A stretch of 64,000 nt of DNA from the NCBI RefSeq assembly GCF_019048865.1, contig NZ_CP077604.1, forward strand, positions 310,001-374,000, read 5' to 3'. The stretch is from Aquihabitans sp. G128 (GTDB lineage Bacteria; Actinomycetota; Acidimicrobiia; Acidimicrobiales; Iamiaceae). The notes beneath the pieces are model-generated. The model was not told the origin of the DNA. It ran no database searches and saw only the letters and a list, made by a program, of their open reading frames with translations. This document shows positions 32,301 through 40,458 of the stretch, in pieces (within the stretch, counting starts at the first letter, position 1; the number at the start of each line of letters is the position of its first letter). A program made the translations under genes and the position numbers.

Positions 32301-33068
32301 GCCCTGGTGTGCTGGGAGGCCCAGTTCGGCGACTTCGTCAACGGCGCCATGATCGTGATCGACCAGTACCTGGTGGCCGCCGAGGACAAGTGGGGCCAGA
32401 CGTCGGGTCTGGTGCTGCTGCTGCCCCACGGCCTCGAGGGCCAGGGCCCCGAGCACTCGTCGGGCCGCGTCGAGCGGTTCCTCACCCTCTGCGCCGAGGA
32501 CAACATCCAGGTGGCCAACGCCACCACGTCCGCCCAGTACTTCCACCTCCTGCGCCGCCAGATGCAGCGCGAGGTGCGCAAGCCGCTGGTGGTCATGACG
32601 CCGAAGTCGCTGCTGCGGGCCAAGACCGCCCGCTCGCCCATCAGCGAGCTGGAGCAAGGCTCGTTCCAGGAGCTGCTCGACGACGCCGCGGTCACCGATC
32701 GGGAGAGCGTGCAGCGCGTGGTCTTCTGCTCCGGCAAGGTGGCCTACGACGCCATCGCCCGGCGCGACGAGCGCAGCCACCCCGCTGCCGTCGTCCGCAT
32801 CGAGCAGCTGTACCCGTTCCCGTACAAGCAGGTCACCGACCTGCTGGCCTCGTACCCGAACACCCAGGAGGTCGTCTGGCTCCAGGAGGAGCCCGACAAC
32901 ATGGGCCCCCGGGCGTTCGTCAACGAGCGCCTGTGGCCGCTGGTGCCCGAGGGCATCAAGTACCGCCAGGTGTCGCGCACCGGCTCCGGCAGCCCCGCCA
33001 CGGGCAGCCACGGCATCCACGTCCAGGAGCAGGCCCAGATCCTCGACCAGACCTTCGAGGGCCTCTGA
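29396..33068 (+). CDS. kgd: Multifunctional 2-oxoglutarate metabolism enzyme (Kgd, SucA/SucB-like fusion), one-base frameshift
   Basis: The full product is about 1,223 aa, like mycobacterial Kgd (about 1,227). N-terminal NAWLVDEMYEQFLEDP is the E1-type start, residues about 115-345 are an E2-like acyltransferase domain ending STYDHRIIQGAESG, and the rest is the ThDP-dependent E1 part. It feeds the TCA cycle by 2-oxoglutarate dehydrogenase or decarboxylase activity. The frame breaks near 30680 (after TIWDLE): dropping one base in GAAGCGCGAG continues REFLTTGVGGQKRMKL without stop. A gene this central is unlikely to be broken, so sequence error is the best explanation. TAGGCT (29382-29387) ends 8 nt before the ATG. 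Confidence 0.93.
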
Positions 33069-33146
33069 GCCCGTCAGGCCGGTGGGCCGGGGGGGCGCCG
33101 GGAGCGGCGCGGGATCGTCGTCGCGGCCACGTGGAGCGATTCGCCG

Positions 33147-34214
33147 GTGTCGCTCATGGCGCGCGGCCTGGGGACCGAGCTGGCTCGCCGGGGCCGTCCC
33201 GCGACGTTCCTCGCCGCCCGCCACCCCGGCCTGCCGCCGGGCACCGAAGGGCTGGACGAGGTCCTGGCCTGGCCGGGGCCGTTCCGGTCCGTGCGCTCGT
33301 GGTGGTTCGGCTGGCGCGTGGTGGGCCGGGTGCGGCCCCAGGCGATCGTGGCCCACTTCGGCGCCGCCACCCTGCTCCTGGTGGTCGGGTGGCTCCGTCG
33401 GGTCCCGGTGCGGATCGTGTGGTACCACACGCTCGCGGCGGGCATCGACCTCGACACCGGCCGGCTGTCGTGGTGGCGACGCCAGGCCCGCACCCGCAAG
33501 GCGTGGTCCTACCGGCTCGCCACGACGGTCGTGGCCATCGGCGAAGCCGGTCGCCAGGAGCTCCTCGACACCTTCGGGGTGCCGGCGGCCAAGGTCGTGG
33601 TGCAGCCGAACCTCGTGCCGGACGTCGCCGCCGGCCTGGCCCCGGCGGAGCCGGTGGCGGTCCCCACCTTCGCCTGCGTGGCCCGCTTGTTCCCGGTCAA
33701 GGACCACGCCACGGTGCTCGACGCCGTGAGCCGGACCCGGGCGCCGGTGCGGCTGGTGCTGCTCGGCGAGGGGCCCCTCCGGGCCGAGCTCGAGCAGCGA
33801 GCCGAGGCGCTGGGCATCGCCGACCGGGTGACCTTCACCGGGGTGGTCACCCACCACGCCGTGCTCGAGCAGGTGCAGGGCTGCACAGCCACGATCCTGG
33901 CCAGCATCGTGGAGAACTTCGGCATCGCCGTGGTGGAGTCCATGGCCCTCTCGGTGCCGGTCGTCGCCACCGACACCTGCGAGTTCCCGTCGATCATCGG
34001 TCGCGGGCCCGAGGCCGGCGGGCTGTTGTTCGCGACCGGCGACGCCGATGCGCTGGCCGCCCACCTCGACCGCCTCGCCGCCGACCCCGCGGTGCGCGAC
34101 CAGCTGGCAGCGAACGCCCGGCGCCGCTTCGTCGAGCGGTTCGACCTCGTCGGCCAGCTGCCCGAGGTGGCCGACTGGGTGGAGGCCCGGATGGAGGCGG
34201 CGGGTCAGCGGTGA
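33147..34214 (+). CDS. GT4-family glycosyltransferase, start uncertain
   Basis: The protein has a GT-B fold. The acceptor half precedes FACVARLFPVKDHATVL, and the donor half has ILASIVENFGIAVVESMALSVPVVATD, the family's E-x7-E-type motif. The reading frame before GTG 33147 encodes GIVVAATWSDSPVSLMARG, the usual first strand and glycine loop of this fold, so the true start is upstream, but no in-frame start exists before the kgd stop at 33068. One extra G in the G7 run 33089-33095 would put the GTG at 33082 in frame. The coordinates given are the minimum. It converges with the fkbM-like gene, overlapping by 10 nt. Confidence 0.82.
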   Translation: MSLMARGLGTELARRGRPATFLAARHPGLPPGTEGLDEVLAWPGPFRSVRSWWFGWRVVGRVRPQAIVAHFGAATLLLVVGWLRRVPVRIVWYHTLAAGIDLDTGRLSWWRRQARTRKAWSYRLATTVVAIGEAGRQELLDTFGVPAAKVVVQPNLVPDVAAGLAPAEPVAVPTFACVARLFPVKDHATVLDAVSRTRAPVRLVLLGEGPLRAELEQRAEALGIADRVTFTGVVTHHAVLEQVQGCTATILASIVENFGIAVVESMALSVPVVATDTCEFPSIIGRGPEAGGLLFATGDADALAAHLDRLAADPAVRDQLAANARRRFVERFDLVGQLPEVADWVEARMEAAGQR

Positions 34215-34999
34215 CCGAGGCGCCGGGTGAAGACCCGGTGGCCCAGGTCTTCCGCCTGGTCGGCCACGTGCTGGCGCAGGCGGGGACCGAGGAAGACGGC
34301 GTTGCCGTAGATCGTGCCTCGGGCCTCGGACTCCACCAGGCCGTAGAGGTTGTGGAGGAGGTAGCCGTCGCCCTCCAGGCGGGCGGCGACGTGGTGCAGG
34401 AGCGCACCCCCTGCCGTCTCGGCCACCAGGCGGGCCTCGATGAACACCAGCCCGACCGCCCCGGATTCGAGCAGCGAGGCGGCGCCGTCCAGCACGGCGA
34501 GCTCGGCGCCCTCGACGTCGACCTTCAGCACGTCGACCGTGGCGACGCCGTTGGCGGCGCACCACCCGTCGAGCGAGACGGTCTGCGCGTGCACGACGGT
34601 GCTCTGCTCGCCGAGGGGCTCGAGGAGGGAGCTGGTGCCGAGGGTCGGGGTGACGTGGAACGCGACCTCCTCGCCGTCGGTGGCGGTCACGGCCCGGTCG
34701 ACGACCTCGACGCGGTCCTCCCCGCCGAACCGGCGGCCGAGCGCCGCCAGCGCCGGCGGTGCCGCCTCGAACGCCACCACCCGCGCCGCCGGGAAGGCGC
34801 GGAGGTAGGCATCGGTGAGCAGCCCGACGTTGGCGCCGACGTCGAAGACGGTGCGCACCGGCCACCCCGCGAAGAGCACCTGCTGGTCGGCGATGGCGTC
34901 CTTGGTGAAGCGGCGCACGACGTCGATCCGCCACCGGATGGCCACCCGGTGGAGGAGGTCCCGGCGCAGCAACCGACGGGCTTGCGTGCCGAGTCTCAC
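34205..34999 (-). CDS. FkbM-family SAM-dependent methyltransferase
   Basis: The 264-aa protein has the Rossmann SAM site TVFDVGANVGLLTDAYL and the FkbM pattern VVAFEAAPPALAAL, with TVDVLKVDVEGAELAVLDGA later; these are the conserved FkbM methyltransferase motifs. The family O-methylates sugars or polyketides. Convergence with a glycosyltransferase gene suggests surface glycan or glycolipid modification, which is inference. The start is GTG 34999, with a minus-strand TACCGT (35008-35013) ending 8 nt upstream. Confidence 0.87.
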   Translation of the reverse strand: MRLGTQARRLLRRDLLHRVAIRWRIDVVRRFTKDAIADQQVLFAGWPVRTVFDVGANVGLLTDAYLRAFPAARVVAFEAAPPALAALGRRFGGEDRVEVVDRAVTATDGEEVAFHVTPTLGTSSLLEPLGEQSTVVHAQTVSLDGWCAANGVATVDVLKVDVEGAELAVLDGAASLLESGAVGLVFIEARLVAETAGGALLHHVAARLEGDGYLLHNLYGLVESEARGTIYGNAVFLGPRLRQHVADQAEDLGHRVFTRRLGHR

Positions 35000-35037
35000 G
35001 GCGGCCGACGGTAGCCCACCTCCGCTCCCGGCCAGAC

Positions 35038-35051
35038 GAGAACACGTTCTC
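35038..35051. promoter_or_regulatory. Palindromic operator GAGAAC-AC-GTTCTC, TetR/KstR-like
   Basis: The two 6-bp arms are perfect and flank 2 bp. The AAC-N2-GTT core is shared with KstR-type TetR repressors of sterol and lipid genes, but the outermost T/A of the KstR consensus are not present, so only the TetR class is claimed. It lies 8 bp upstream of the TAGGGT -10 (35060-35065) of the amidohydrolase-like gene, a position where a repressor would block transcription. Confidence 0.7.
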
Positions 35052-35072
35052 GTTTCGGGTAGGGTCCGGCCC

Positions 35073-35996
35073 ATGCCTGAGCCCACCGGAAACGCGGCGT
35101 TCGATGCAGCACGGGCCGGCGGGATCACCGACACCTTCCTCGCGTTCCCGGACGTCCGGGAGGCCAAGGCCAAGGTCTACGACTACATCCGCAAGGCCAC
35201 CATGGACGCCGAGACGCAGACCATGGAGATGCCGGCGGGCTACATGTTCAAGGACATCCCCACCTACGACGAGATCGACGACCCGCTCGAGCTGACCCTG
35301 GCCGAGATGGAGCGCTTCGGGATCACCCGCTTCCTGACCAACGTCACCGAGAAGGACCTCGCCCGCCGGGCGCTCACCGAGCACCCGGACAAGTTCTGGG
35401 GGATCCTGAACGTCGACCCCAACACCGGCATGCAGGCGCTGCGCGAGATCGACGCCGCGGTGGAGCGGTGGGGGAGCCAGCTCAAGGCGGTGCACACCTG
35501 GGGCACCGCCCTCCAGCCCCAGGTCGCTCTGGACGACAAGAAGATGTACCCCGTCTACGCCAAGTGCGTGGAGGCCGGGCTGCCGATCGTGGTCTACGCC
35601 GGCGTCCCCGGGCCGCGGCTGCCGATGCAGGCCCAGCTGCCGTTCCAGCTCGACGAGGTCTGCTGGTTCTTCCCGGAGCTCAAGATCGTCACGCGCCACG
35701 GCGCCGAGCCGTGGACCCAGCTCATGGTGAAGCTGCTGCTGAAGTGGCCGAACCTCTACTACTCCACCTCGGCCTTCGCCCCGAAGCACTACCCGCAGGA
35801 CATCATCGACTTCGCCAACACCCGAGGCGCCGACAAGGTCATCTTCGCCGGGTACTGGGCGGCCGGGCTCACCCTCGACCGCATCCACGCCGAGCTGCCC
35901 CACGTGCCGTTCCGCGACCACGTGTGGCCCAAGTTCCTGCACGAGAACGCCGAGCGCGTCTTCGGCGGCGCACCGCACCCGTACCCGGCGAGCTGA
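35073..35996 (+). CDS. Amidohydrolase-2-like TIM-barrel protein lacking the N-terminal HxH
   Basis: The 307-aa protein resembles the amidohydrolase-2 group of actinobacterial lipid-metabolism loci (for example TFLAFPDVREAKAKVYDYI, EMPAGYMFKDIP and later HENAERVFGGAPH at the end, typical of amidohydrolase-2). The usual N-terminal DxHxH metal ligands are absent; the equivalent place reads TDTFLAFP. It may use another metal site or be non-hydrolytic. TAGGGT (35060-35065) ends 7 nt before the ATG and a TetR-like palindrome lies just upstream. It precedes, on the same strand, a ferritin-like diiron gene. Confidence 0.8.
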   Translation: MPEPTGNAAFDAARAGGITDTFLAFPDVREAKAKVYDYIRKATMDAETQTMEMPAGYMFKDIPTYDEIDDPLELTLAEMERFGITRFLTNVTEKDLARRALTEHPDKFWGILNVDPNTGMQALREIDAAVERWGSQLKAVHTWGTALQPQVALDDKKMYPVYAKCVEAGLPIVVYAGVPGPRLPMQAQLPFQLDEVCWFFPELKIVTRHGAEPWTQLMVKLLLKWPNLYYSTSAFAPKHYPQDIIDFANTRGADKVIFAGYWAAGLTLDRIHAELPHVPFRDHVWPKFLHENAERVFGGAPHPYPAS

Positions 35997-36103
35997 CGGG
36001 ACCGCCGGCCCGCCCGGCGCAGGGCGCCTGCTAGCTCGGGGCTGCGCCGCGCTCGCGATCGTGGTGTGACCGATGCCGGGGTTCCCAACCGCCGCCACCT
36101 CGC

Positions 36104-36117
36104 ATAACGTCCGTTAT
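36104..36117. promoter_or_regulatory. Palindrome ATAACG-TC-CGTTAT upstream of ferritin-like gene
   Basis: Perfect 6-bp arms with a 2-bp centre, 48 bp before the ATG at 36166. It is AT-richer than the surroundings and has TetR-operator geometry. The binding protein is not encoded next to it. No clear TAnnnT lies next to the start codon, so this gene probably has a leader. Confidence 0.65.
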
Positions 36118-36165
36118 CGAGTGCCCCGCGCCAGGGGTGCCGCCGCGGACCAAGGGGAACGGGTC

Positions 36166-37302
36166 ATGTCGACCAACGAAGAGATCATCGGCCGGGCCGA
36201 CATCAACGACATCGAGGCCATCATGGCCATCGCCGCCGATGACGGCGAGAGCAACGTGCGGGCGGTCAAGGACCACGCCGATGCCATCTTCACGTGGGAC
36301 TACGAGAAGGGGAAGCGCCCCGCCCTCAACAAGCTCTACGAGAAGGCCAAGCACAGCCAGTGGAACGGCGAGACCGACCTCCCGTGGGACACCGCCGTCG
36401 ACCCCATGGAGCTCGTCGAGCTGCAGCGCCTCGCCTTCGGCCACAACCCCGAAGAGCGCAAGATCAAGACCGCCGGCACCCCGTACGAGAAGTGGGGTGA
36501 CAAGGAGTTCGACCAGATGGCGCTGGAGTCGAACAACTGGATGCTCAGCCAGTTCATGCACGGCGAGCAGGGCGCCCTGATCTGCACGGCCAAGATCGTC
36601 GAGACCGTGCCGTGGATCGACGCCAAGTACTACGCCGCCACCCAGGTCATGGACGAGGCCCGCCACGTCGAGGTCTTCGCCCGCTACCTCGACACCAAGC
36701 TCGACGGCCACTACCCGCTCAACGCCCACCTCGGCCTGCTGCTCGACGACATCATCGCCGACAGCCGCTGGGACATGACCTACCTGGGCATGCAGATCAT
36801 GGTGGAGGGCCTGGCCCTGGCCGCCTTCGGCTTCATGCACATGACCACGCCCGAGCCGCTGCTGAAGCAGCTCCTCCGCTACGTCATGAGCGACGAGGCC
36901 CGCCACGTGGCCTTCGGCGTGCTGACGCTGAAGGAGTACTACACCGAGCTCACCCAGGCCGAGATCCGCGAGCGCCAGGAGTTCGCCTTCGAGTCCGCGG
37001 TGCGCATGCGCGACCGCCTGCTCATGCAGGAGGTGCTCCACCGCATGGGCGTCGACGTGAAGTCGGCCGTGAAGTTCGCCATGGAGGACGAGGGCCGGCA
37101 GATGTTCCAGCAGATGCTGTTCTCGAAGATCGTGCCGAACTGCAAGAAGCTGGGCCTGCTCGACGCTGGTGACGGCTGGCTGCGCACCAAGTTCGGCGAG
37201 CTCGGCGTGATCCAGTTCGAGGACTGGGCCGACACCAGCGACGAGTACGAGGCCTTCGCCCTCGGCGAGGCCGAGCTCAGCGACGCCGCCCAGCCCGCCT
37301 GA
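36166..37302 (+). CDS. Ferritin-like (R2-type) diiron protein
   Basis: The 378-aa helical protein contains two carboxylate-histidine iron motifs, DEARHVE (near residue 164) and DEARHVAF (near residue 244), with EQGALICTAKI and MVEGLALAAF providing the other glutamates, as in R2-like and AurF-like diiron oxygenases. It likely activates oxygen for hydroxylation, N-oxidation or desaturation; the substrate is unknown. It has no predicted membrane helix. ATG 36166 follows a GGGGAACGGGTC ribosome-binding region. Confidence 0.85.
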   Translation: MSTNEEIIGRADINDIEAIMAIAADDGESNVRAVKDHADAIFTWDYEKGKRPALNKLYEKAKHSQWNGETDLPWDTAVDPMELVELQRLAFGHNPEERKIKTAGTPYEKWGDKEFDQMALESNNWMLSQFMHGEQGALICTAKIVETVPWIDAKYYAATQVMDEARHVEVFARYLDTKLDGHYPLNAHLGLLLDDIIADSRWDMTYLGMQIMVEGLALAAFGFMHMTTPEPLLKQLLRYVMSDEARHVAFGVLTLKEYYTELTQAEIRERQEFAFESAVRMRDRLLMQEVLHRMGVDVKSAVKFAMEDEGRQMFQQMLFSKIVPNCKKLGLLDAGDGWLRTKFGELGVIQFEDWADTSDEYEAFALGEAELSDAAQPA

Positions 37303-37404
37303 GGCCAGCCCCCACCGCCGACCACGTTCGAGCCGGCCACGTTCGAACCGGGCGGAGCTCGCCGGGTCGGAGCCCTGAGGATCCCACCCGGTTGGCCCGC
37401 CCCG

Positions 37405-37456
37405 TCGAACCGGGTGGGGTTCCCGGGGTCGGGGGCCGGTGTTGTCCACCTGGTTC
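37405..37456 (+). repeat. Isolated copy of the 62-bp repeat unit upstream of the AbiEi/DUF559 gene
   Basis: TCGAACCGGGTGGGGTTC, then CCGGGGTCGGGGGCCGG, matches the repeat units found downstream (38528-38839), so the AbiEi/DUF559 gene is flanked by repeat copies in direct orientation. The copy diverges after about 40 bp. The 70 bp before it also contain CACGTTCGA twice (37321-37345), so this short intergenic region is repeat-rich. Confidence 0.7.
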
Positions 37457-37526
37457 CCGGCCCCGGGCCGCGCCCTCGGCGAGGCCGAGCCGCGGGGTGT
37501 CACACCCCCTTGGTGTACTCGGGGCC

Positions 37527-38477
37527 ATGACCGACATCGGAGCAGACGCGCAGCTGGCTCGTTGGGCGGAAGCCCAACACGGACTGGTGACCCGGGCGCA
37601 GGTCCGGGCGGTGGGGATCAGCGACGAGGGGTGGTGGCACCGGCTGGCCACCGAGCGGTGGGTGGCGATCACGCATCGAGTGGCTCGGAGGCCGGGGGCG
37701 CCCCGGACGGTGGCGCAACGGCTGCTCGCCGCTGCGCTCGATGTCGGGCCGTCCAGCTACCTCTCGCACGGTTCGGCGTTGGCCCACTGGGGCGTGAACG
37801 GCTTCGACGTCGAGCCCATCGACCTGATCGTGGTGCGTGGTGGACGGGAGACGGCGACGAAGCTGGCCACCGTCCACCGGCCCTGCCACCTCCCGGATCC
37901 GTTCGGCACCGTGCTCGATGGCGTGCCGGTCGTGCGTCCCGCGCTGGCGCTCCTGCAGGTGGCGCACGGCCTCCACCCGCTCCGGCTGAAGCGGGTGCTC
38001 GACCAGATGTGGGCGAAGCGGTTGCTCTCCGGGCCATCGATGCGCCGTGAGCTGGGGCCGCTCATGCACCGAGGTCGGCCCGGAACCGCAGCGCTTCGAC
38101 GGCTGCTGGACTCGCTTCCGGAGCACTACGTTCCGCCCGCTACCGGGCTCGAGGGTCGGTTCGACGAGATCCTGGAACGGGCGGGGCTGCCGACCATGCG
38201 ACGACAGGTCGACCTCGGCGACGACGAGCACTGGAGCGGCCGGGTCGACTTCCGGGACCGGGAGCTGCCTCTGGTGGTCGAGATCGACAGCGAGCGCTAC
38301 CACTCGGCGCTGTCCGCCGTCGAGGACGACGCGGCGAGAGAGGCCAAGTTGGTCGCTGCCGGCTTCTCGGTGTTGCGCTTGACCGATCACGACGTCTGGC
38401 GCCGGCCGGCGTGGACGGCACAAGAGGTGCAGCGCGTGCGGCTCTCGTTGGGCCACGCCCGACGTCCTGCAGCCTGA
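37527..38477 (+). CDS. AbiEi-antitoxin-like N-terminus fused to DUF559 nuclease-fold domain
   Basis: The 316-aa protein starts with the winged-helix pattern of AbiEi-type antitoxins (LARWAEAQHGLVTRAQVRAVG, SYLSHGSALAHWG). The C-terminal third is a DUF559 (very-short-patch-repair-like) domain: GRFDEIL, VDFRDRELPLVVEIDSERYH and VLRLTDHDV hold the Asp/Glu pattern of the PD-(D/E)xK fold. Such fusions are common in actinobacteria and usually lack the AbiEii toxin partner; none is visible here. TGTACT (37514-37519) ends 7 nt before the ATG. Direct repeats lie on both sides. Confidence 0.82.
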   Translation: MTDIGADAQLARWAEAQHGLVTRAQVRAVGISDEGWWHRLATERWVAITHRVARRPGAPRTVAQRLLAAALDVGPSSYLSHGSALAHWGVNGFDVEPIDLIVVRGGRETATKLATVHRPCHLPDPFGTVLDGVPVVRPALALLQVAHGLHPLRLKRVLDQMWAKRLLSGPSMRRELGPLMHRGRPGTAALRRLLDSLPEHYVPPATGLEGRFDEILERAGLPTMRRQVDLGDDEHWSGRVDFRDRELPLVVEIDSERYHSALSAVEDDAAREAKLVAAGFSVLRLTDHDVWRRPAWTAQEVQRVRLSLGHARRPAA

Positions 38478-38527
38478 CGACGCCGTCGTTCCAAGGTGGT
38501 GGAACCGCCAGGTACGCCGGCTTTGCG

Positions 38528-38839
38528 ATCGAACCGGGTGGGGTTCTCGGGGTCGGGGGCCGGGGAGGTCCGCCGGGTTCGGCAGAGGGCTCGAACCGGG
38601 TGGGGTTCTCGGGGCCGGGGGCCCGGGAGGTCCGCCGGGTTCGGCAGAGGGCTCGAACCGGGTGGGGTTCTCGGGGCCGGGGGCCCGGGAGGTCCGCCGG
38701 GTTCGGCAGAGGGCTCGAACCGGGTGGGGTTCTCGGGGATGGGGGCCGGAGATGTCCGCCGGGTTCGGCAGAGGGCTCGAACCGGGTGGGGTTCTCGGGG
38801 TCGGGGGCCGGGGAGGTCCACCGGGTTCGGTTGAGGGGC
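38528..38839 (+). repeat. Tandem repeat array, five units of 62 bp
   Basis: Units begin with TCGAACCGGGTGGGGTTC at 38528, 38590, 38652, 38714 and 38776. They are 62 bp long (the last 64) and differ at a few positions, mostly in the G-rich middle. A degenerate sixth start, TCGAACTGG, is at 38840. Each unit contains the inverted repeat GAACC-GGGTGG-GGTTC. Because 62 is not a multiple of three, no frame keeps one peptide repeat, so it is not coding. The array lies between the AbiEi/DUF559 gene and the convergent Thr/Pro-rich gene. Confidence 0.93.
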
Positions 38840-38863
38840 TCGAACTGGCCCGGGCGAGCGGCG

Positions 38864-39562
38864 CTAGGGGGCGGGGGGGGGACGGCTGGCTCCAGGGGGA
38901 CGGCGGCGGTGGTGCTGGTGGTGGTGGCCGGCGCGGCGGTGGTGGTCGTCGTCGGGGGCGCCGTGGTGGTGGGCGCGGCGGTGGTGGTGGGGGCGACGGT
39001 GGTGGTGGGGGGCCTCCGTCGTGGTGGTCTCGACGACCGTCGTGCTGGTGCCCGGGACGGTGGTGGACGTGGTCGACGAGGTGGTGGTCTCGATCGGGAC
39101 CGTGGTGTCGGGGGTGTCGTCGTCGCTGCCGCGGCTGGTGAGGAAGATCGCCCCGCCCACCAGCAGGATGAGCAGGAGCAGGACGATCACGGCGATGAGC
39201 GGGCCGTTGCCGCCGCCGCCGGCCGCGGGTTCCTCGTAGCGCACCTCGTCGTAGCCGCCACCACCGTAGCCGGCGGCCCCGGCCTCCGGTGCCGGGACGT
39301 AGATGCCCGCGGGCGGGGTGGGGGCGGGGTCGGTGCCCGCGGCACCGGCGCCGCCGCCTGCACCGGCGCCGGCGGCGCCGATCCCGGGGACGACGCGGGT
39401 GGCGTCGTCGCCCTCCGGCCCGCTGCTCGGGGTCCATGCCTGGGTGGCGTCGCCGCCGGTGGGAGCCCCGGTGGCGGGGTCGCTGCCGGGACGCCACGCC
39501 TCGGTGCCGGGCTCGTCGTCGGCCGGCCGCCAGGCCTGGGTGTCGTCGTCGCCGGGGGTCAT
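38864..39562 (-). CDS. Membrane protein with TQAWRP repeats, one TM helix and Thr-rich tail; compensating frameshifts
   Basis: The N-terminal region repeats WRPADDEPGTEAWRP and TQAW motifs, then Gly/Ala/Pro-rich sequence, then one transmembrane helix (LIAVIVLLLLILLVGGAIFL, near residue 130) and an extracellular Thr-rich tail. After TTTTEAP the written frame turns into His/Arg repeats. Dropping one base in the G6 run 39007-39012 instead gives TTTVAPTTTAAPTTTAPP, a normal Thr/Pro stalk, and a second indel in the G9 run 38873-38881 returns to the same TAG. It looks like a single-pass surface protein with a cytoplasmic low-complexity domain. No function recognised. Confidence 0.65.
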   Translation of the reverse strand: MTPGDDDTQAWRPADDEPGTEAWRPGSDPATGAPTGGDATQAWTPSSGPEGDDATRVVPGIGAAGAGAGGGAGAAGTDPAPTPPAGIYVPAPEAGAAGYGGGGYDEVRYEEPAAGGGGNGPLIAVIVLLLLILLVGGAIFLTSRGSDDDTPDTTVPIETTTSSTTSTTVPGTSTTVVETTTTEAPHHHRRPHHHRRAHHHGAPDDDHHRRAGHHHQHHRRRPPGASRPPPAP

Positions 39563-39611
39563 GGGTGGTGCTCCAAGGTGAGGTGGGAGGTGGGGATCGA
39601 GCGGGCGGCGG

Positions 39612-40406
39612 TCACGCCGTGGTGGCGATGCCGCCGTCGACCGGGATGATCGTGCCGGTGACGTAGGCGCCGGCGCGAGACGCCAGGAAGAGGGCGACGC
39701 CGGCCATGTCGTCGGGTCGCCCGATGCGCTTGAGCGGGGCGGTGGCCGCGATCTGCTCGCCGAAGGCGTCGAGGGTGGCCGCCATCATCTTGGACTCGAA
39801 CGGGCCCGGGGCGACGGCGTTGACGGTGACCAGCGGGGCGAGGTGCTTGGCCAGGTGGCGGGTGAGCTGGTGCACCGCCGCCTTGGAGCTGGAGTACGAG
39901 TACGTCTCGAGGGCCGGGACGTGGATGCCGTCGATGGAGCCGATGTTGATGACCCGCGACGGCTGGTCGGCGCTGGCCCCGGCCTCCAGGAGCGGGCGGA
40001 AGAACTTGGTGGTGTGGAACACGCCCTGCACGTTCAGGTCGAGCACGCGGTTCCAGGAGGCGGCGTCGTGGTCGGCGAGGGGCACGCCCCAGGTGGCGCC
40101 GGCGTTGTTGACCAGCACGTCGACCTGGGGGTGGTCGGCGCCGACGGCCTCGGCCAGGGCGCGGGCGCCGTCCTCGGTGGAGAGGTCGCTGGGCAGGCCG
40201 CTGACGGTGCCGTAGGCGCTGAGCTCGGCGACGGTGGCGTCCACGGCGTCGGCCTTGCGCGAGGTGACGACCACGGTGGCGCCGCCCGCCACGAAGCCGC
40301 CGGCGATCATGCGGCCGATGCCACGGGTGCCGCCGGTGACCACGACGGTCTTGCCGGCGACGGAGAACAGGTCGGCGGTGGGGGTGGGAGCGCTGGGGTC
40401 GGCCAT
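39612..40406 (-). CDS. Short-chain dehydrogenase/reductase
   Basis: The 264-aa SDR has the cofactor motif TGGTRGIG (24-31), NNAGAT in the middle, the catalytic Ser region INIGSIDG and YSYSSSK (Tyr-x3-Lys motif near residue 160), and ends with TGTIIPVDGG, all typical of classical SDRs. Arg after the Rossmann loop (VVVTSRKADA) favours NADP(H). The substrate is unknown. Start ATG 40406, with a minus-strand TACGGT (40415-40420) ending 8 nt upstream. Confidence 0.92.
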   Translation of the reverse strand: MADPSAPTPTADLFSVAGKTVVVTGGTRGIGRMIAGGFVAGGATVVVTSRKADAVDATVAELSAYGTVSGLPSDLSTEDGARALAEAVGADHPQVDVLVNNAGATWGVPLADHDAASWNRVLDLNVQGVFHTTKFFRPLLEAGASADQPSRVINIGSIDGIHVPALETYSYSSSKAAVHQLTRHLAKHLAPLVTVNAVAPGPFESKMMAATLDAFGEQIAATAPLKRIGRPDDMAGVALFLASRAGAYVTGTIIPVDGGIATTA

Positions 40407-40458
40407 GGCGGGCGACCGTATCCCACCGCTCGACGGCGGGGCACCGGACCGGGGCCGG

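Noticed and set aside
30660..36098. An 1812-codon open frame on the minus strand across kgd, the glycosyltransferase and the amidohydrolase gene
   Set aside because: It is antisense to well-supported genes on the other strand for most of its length and has low-complexity Gly/Val/Leu/His/Arg composition typical of antisense frames in GC-rich DNA.
38528..38839. Possible CRISPR array
   Set aside because: Units are directly adjacent tandem repeats without unique spacers, and no cas gene is near.
38528..38839. tRNA T-loop-like GGTTCGA in the repeat (minus strand)
   Set aside because: No acceptor, D or anticodon stem can be found around it.
37500..39497. A 665-codon Pro-rich open frame on the minus strand through the repeat array
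   Set aside because: It is antisense to the AbiEi/DUF559 gene and made of repeat-derived Pro/Arg sequence. Each 62-bp unit shifts the frame, so no constant peptide repeat exists.
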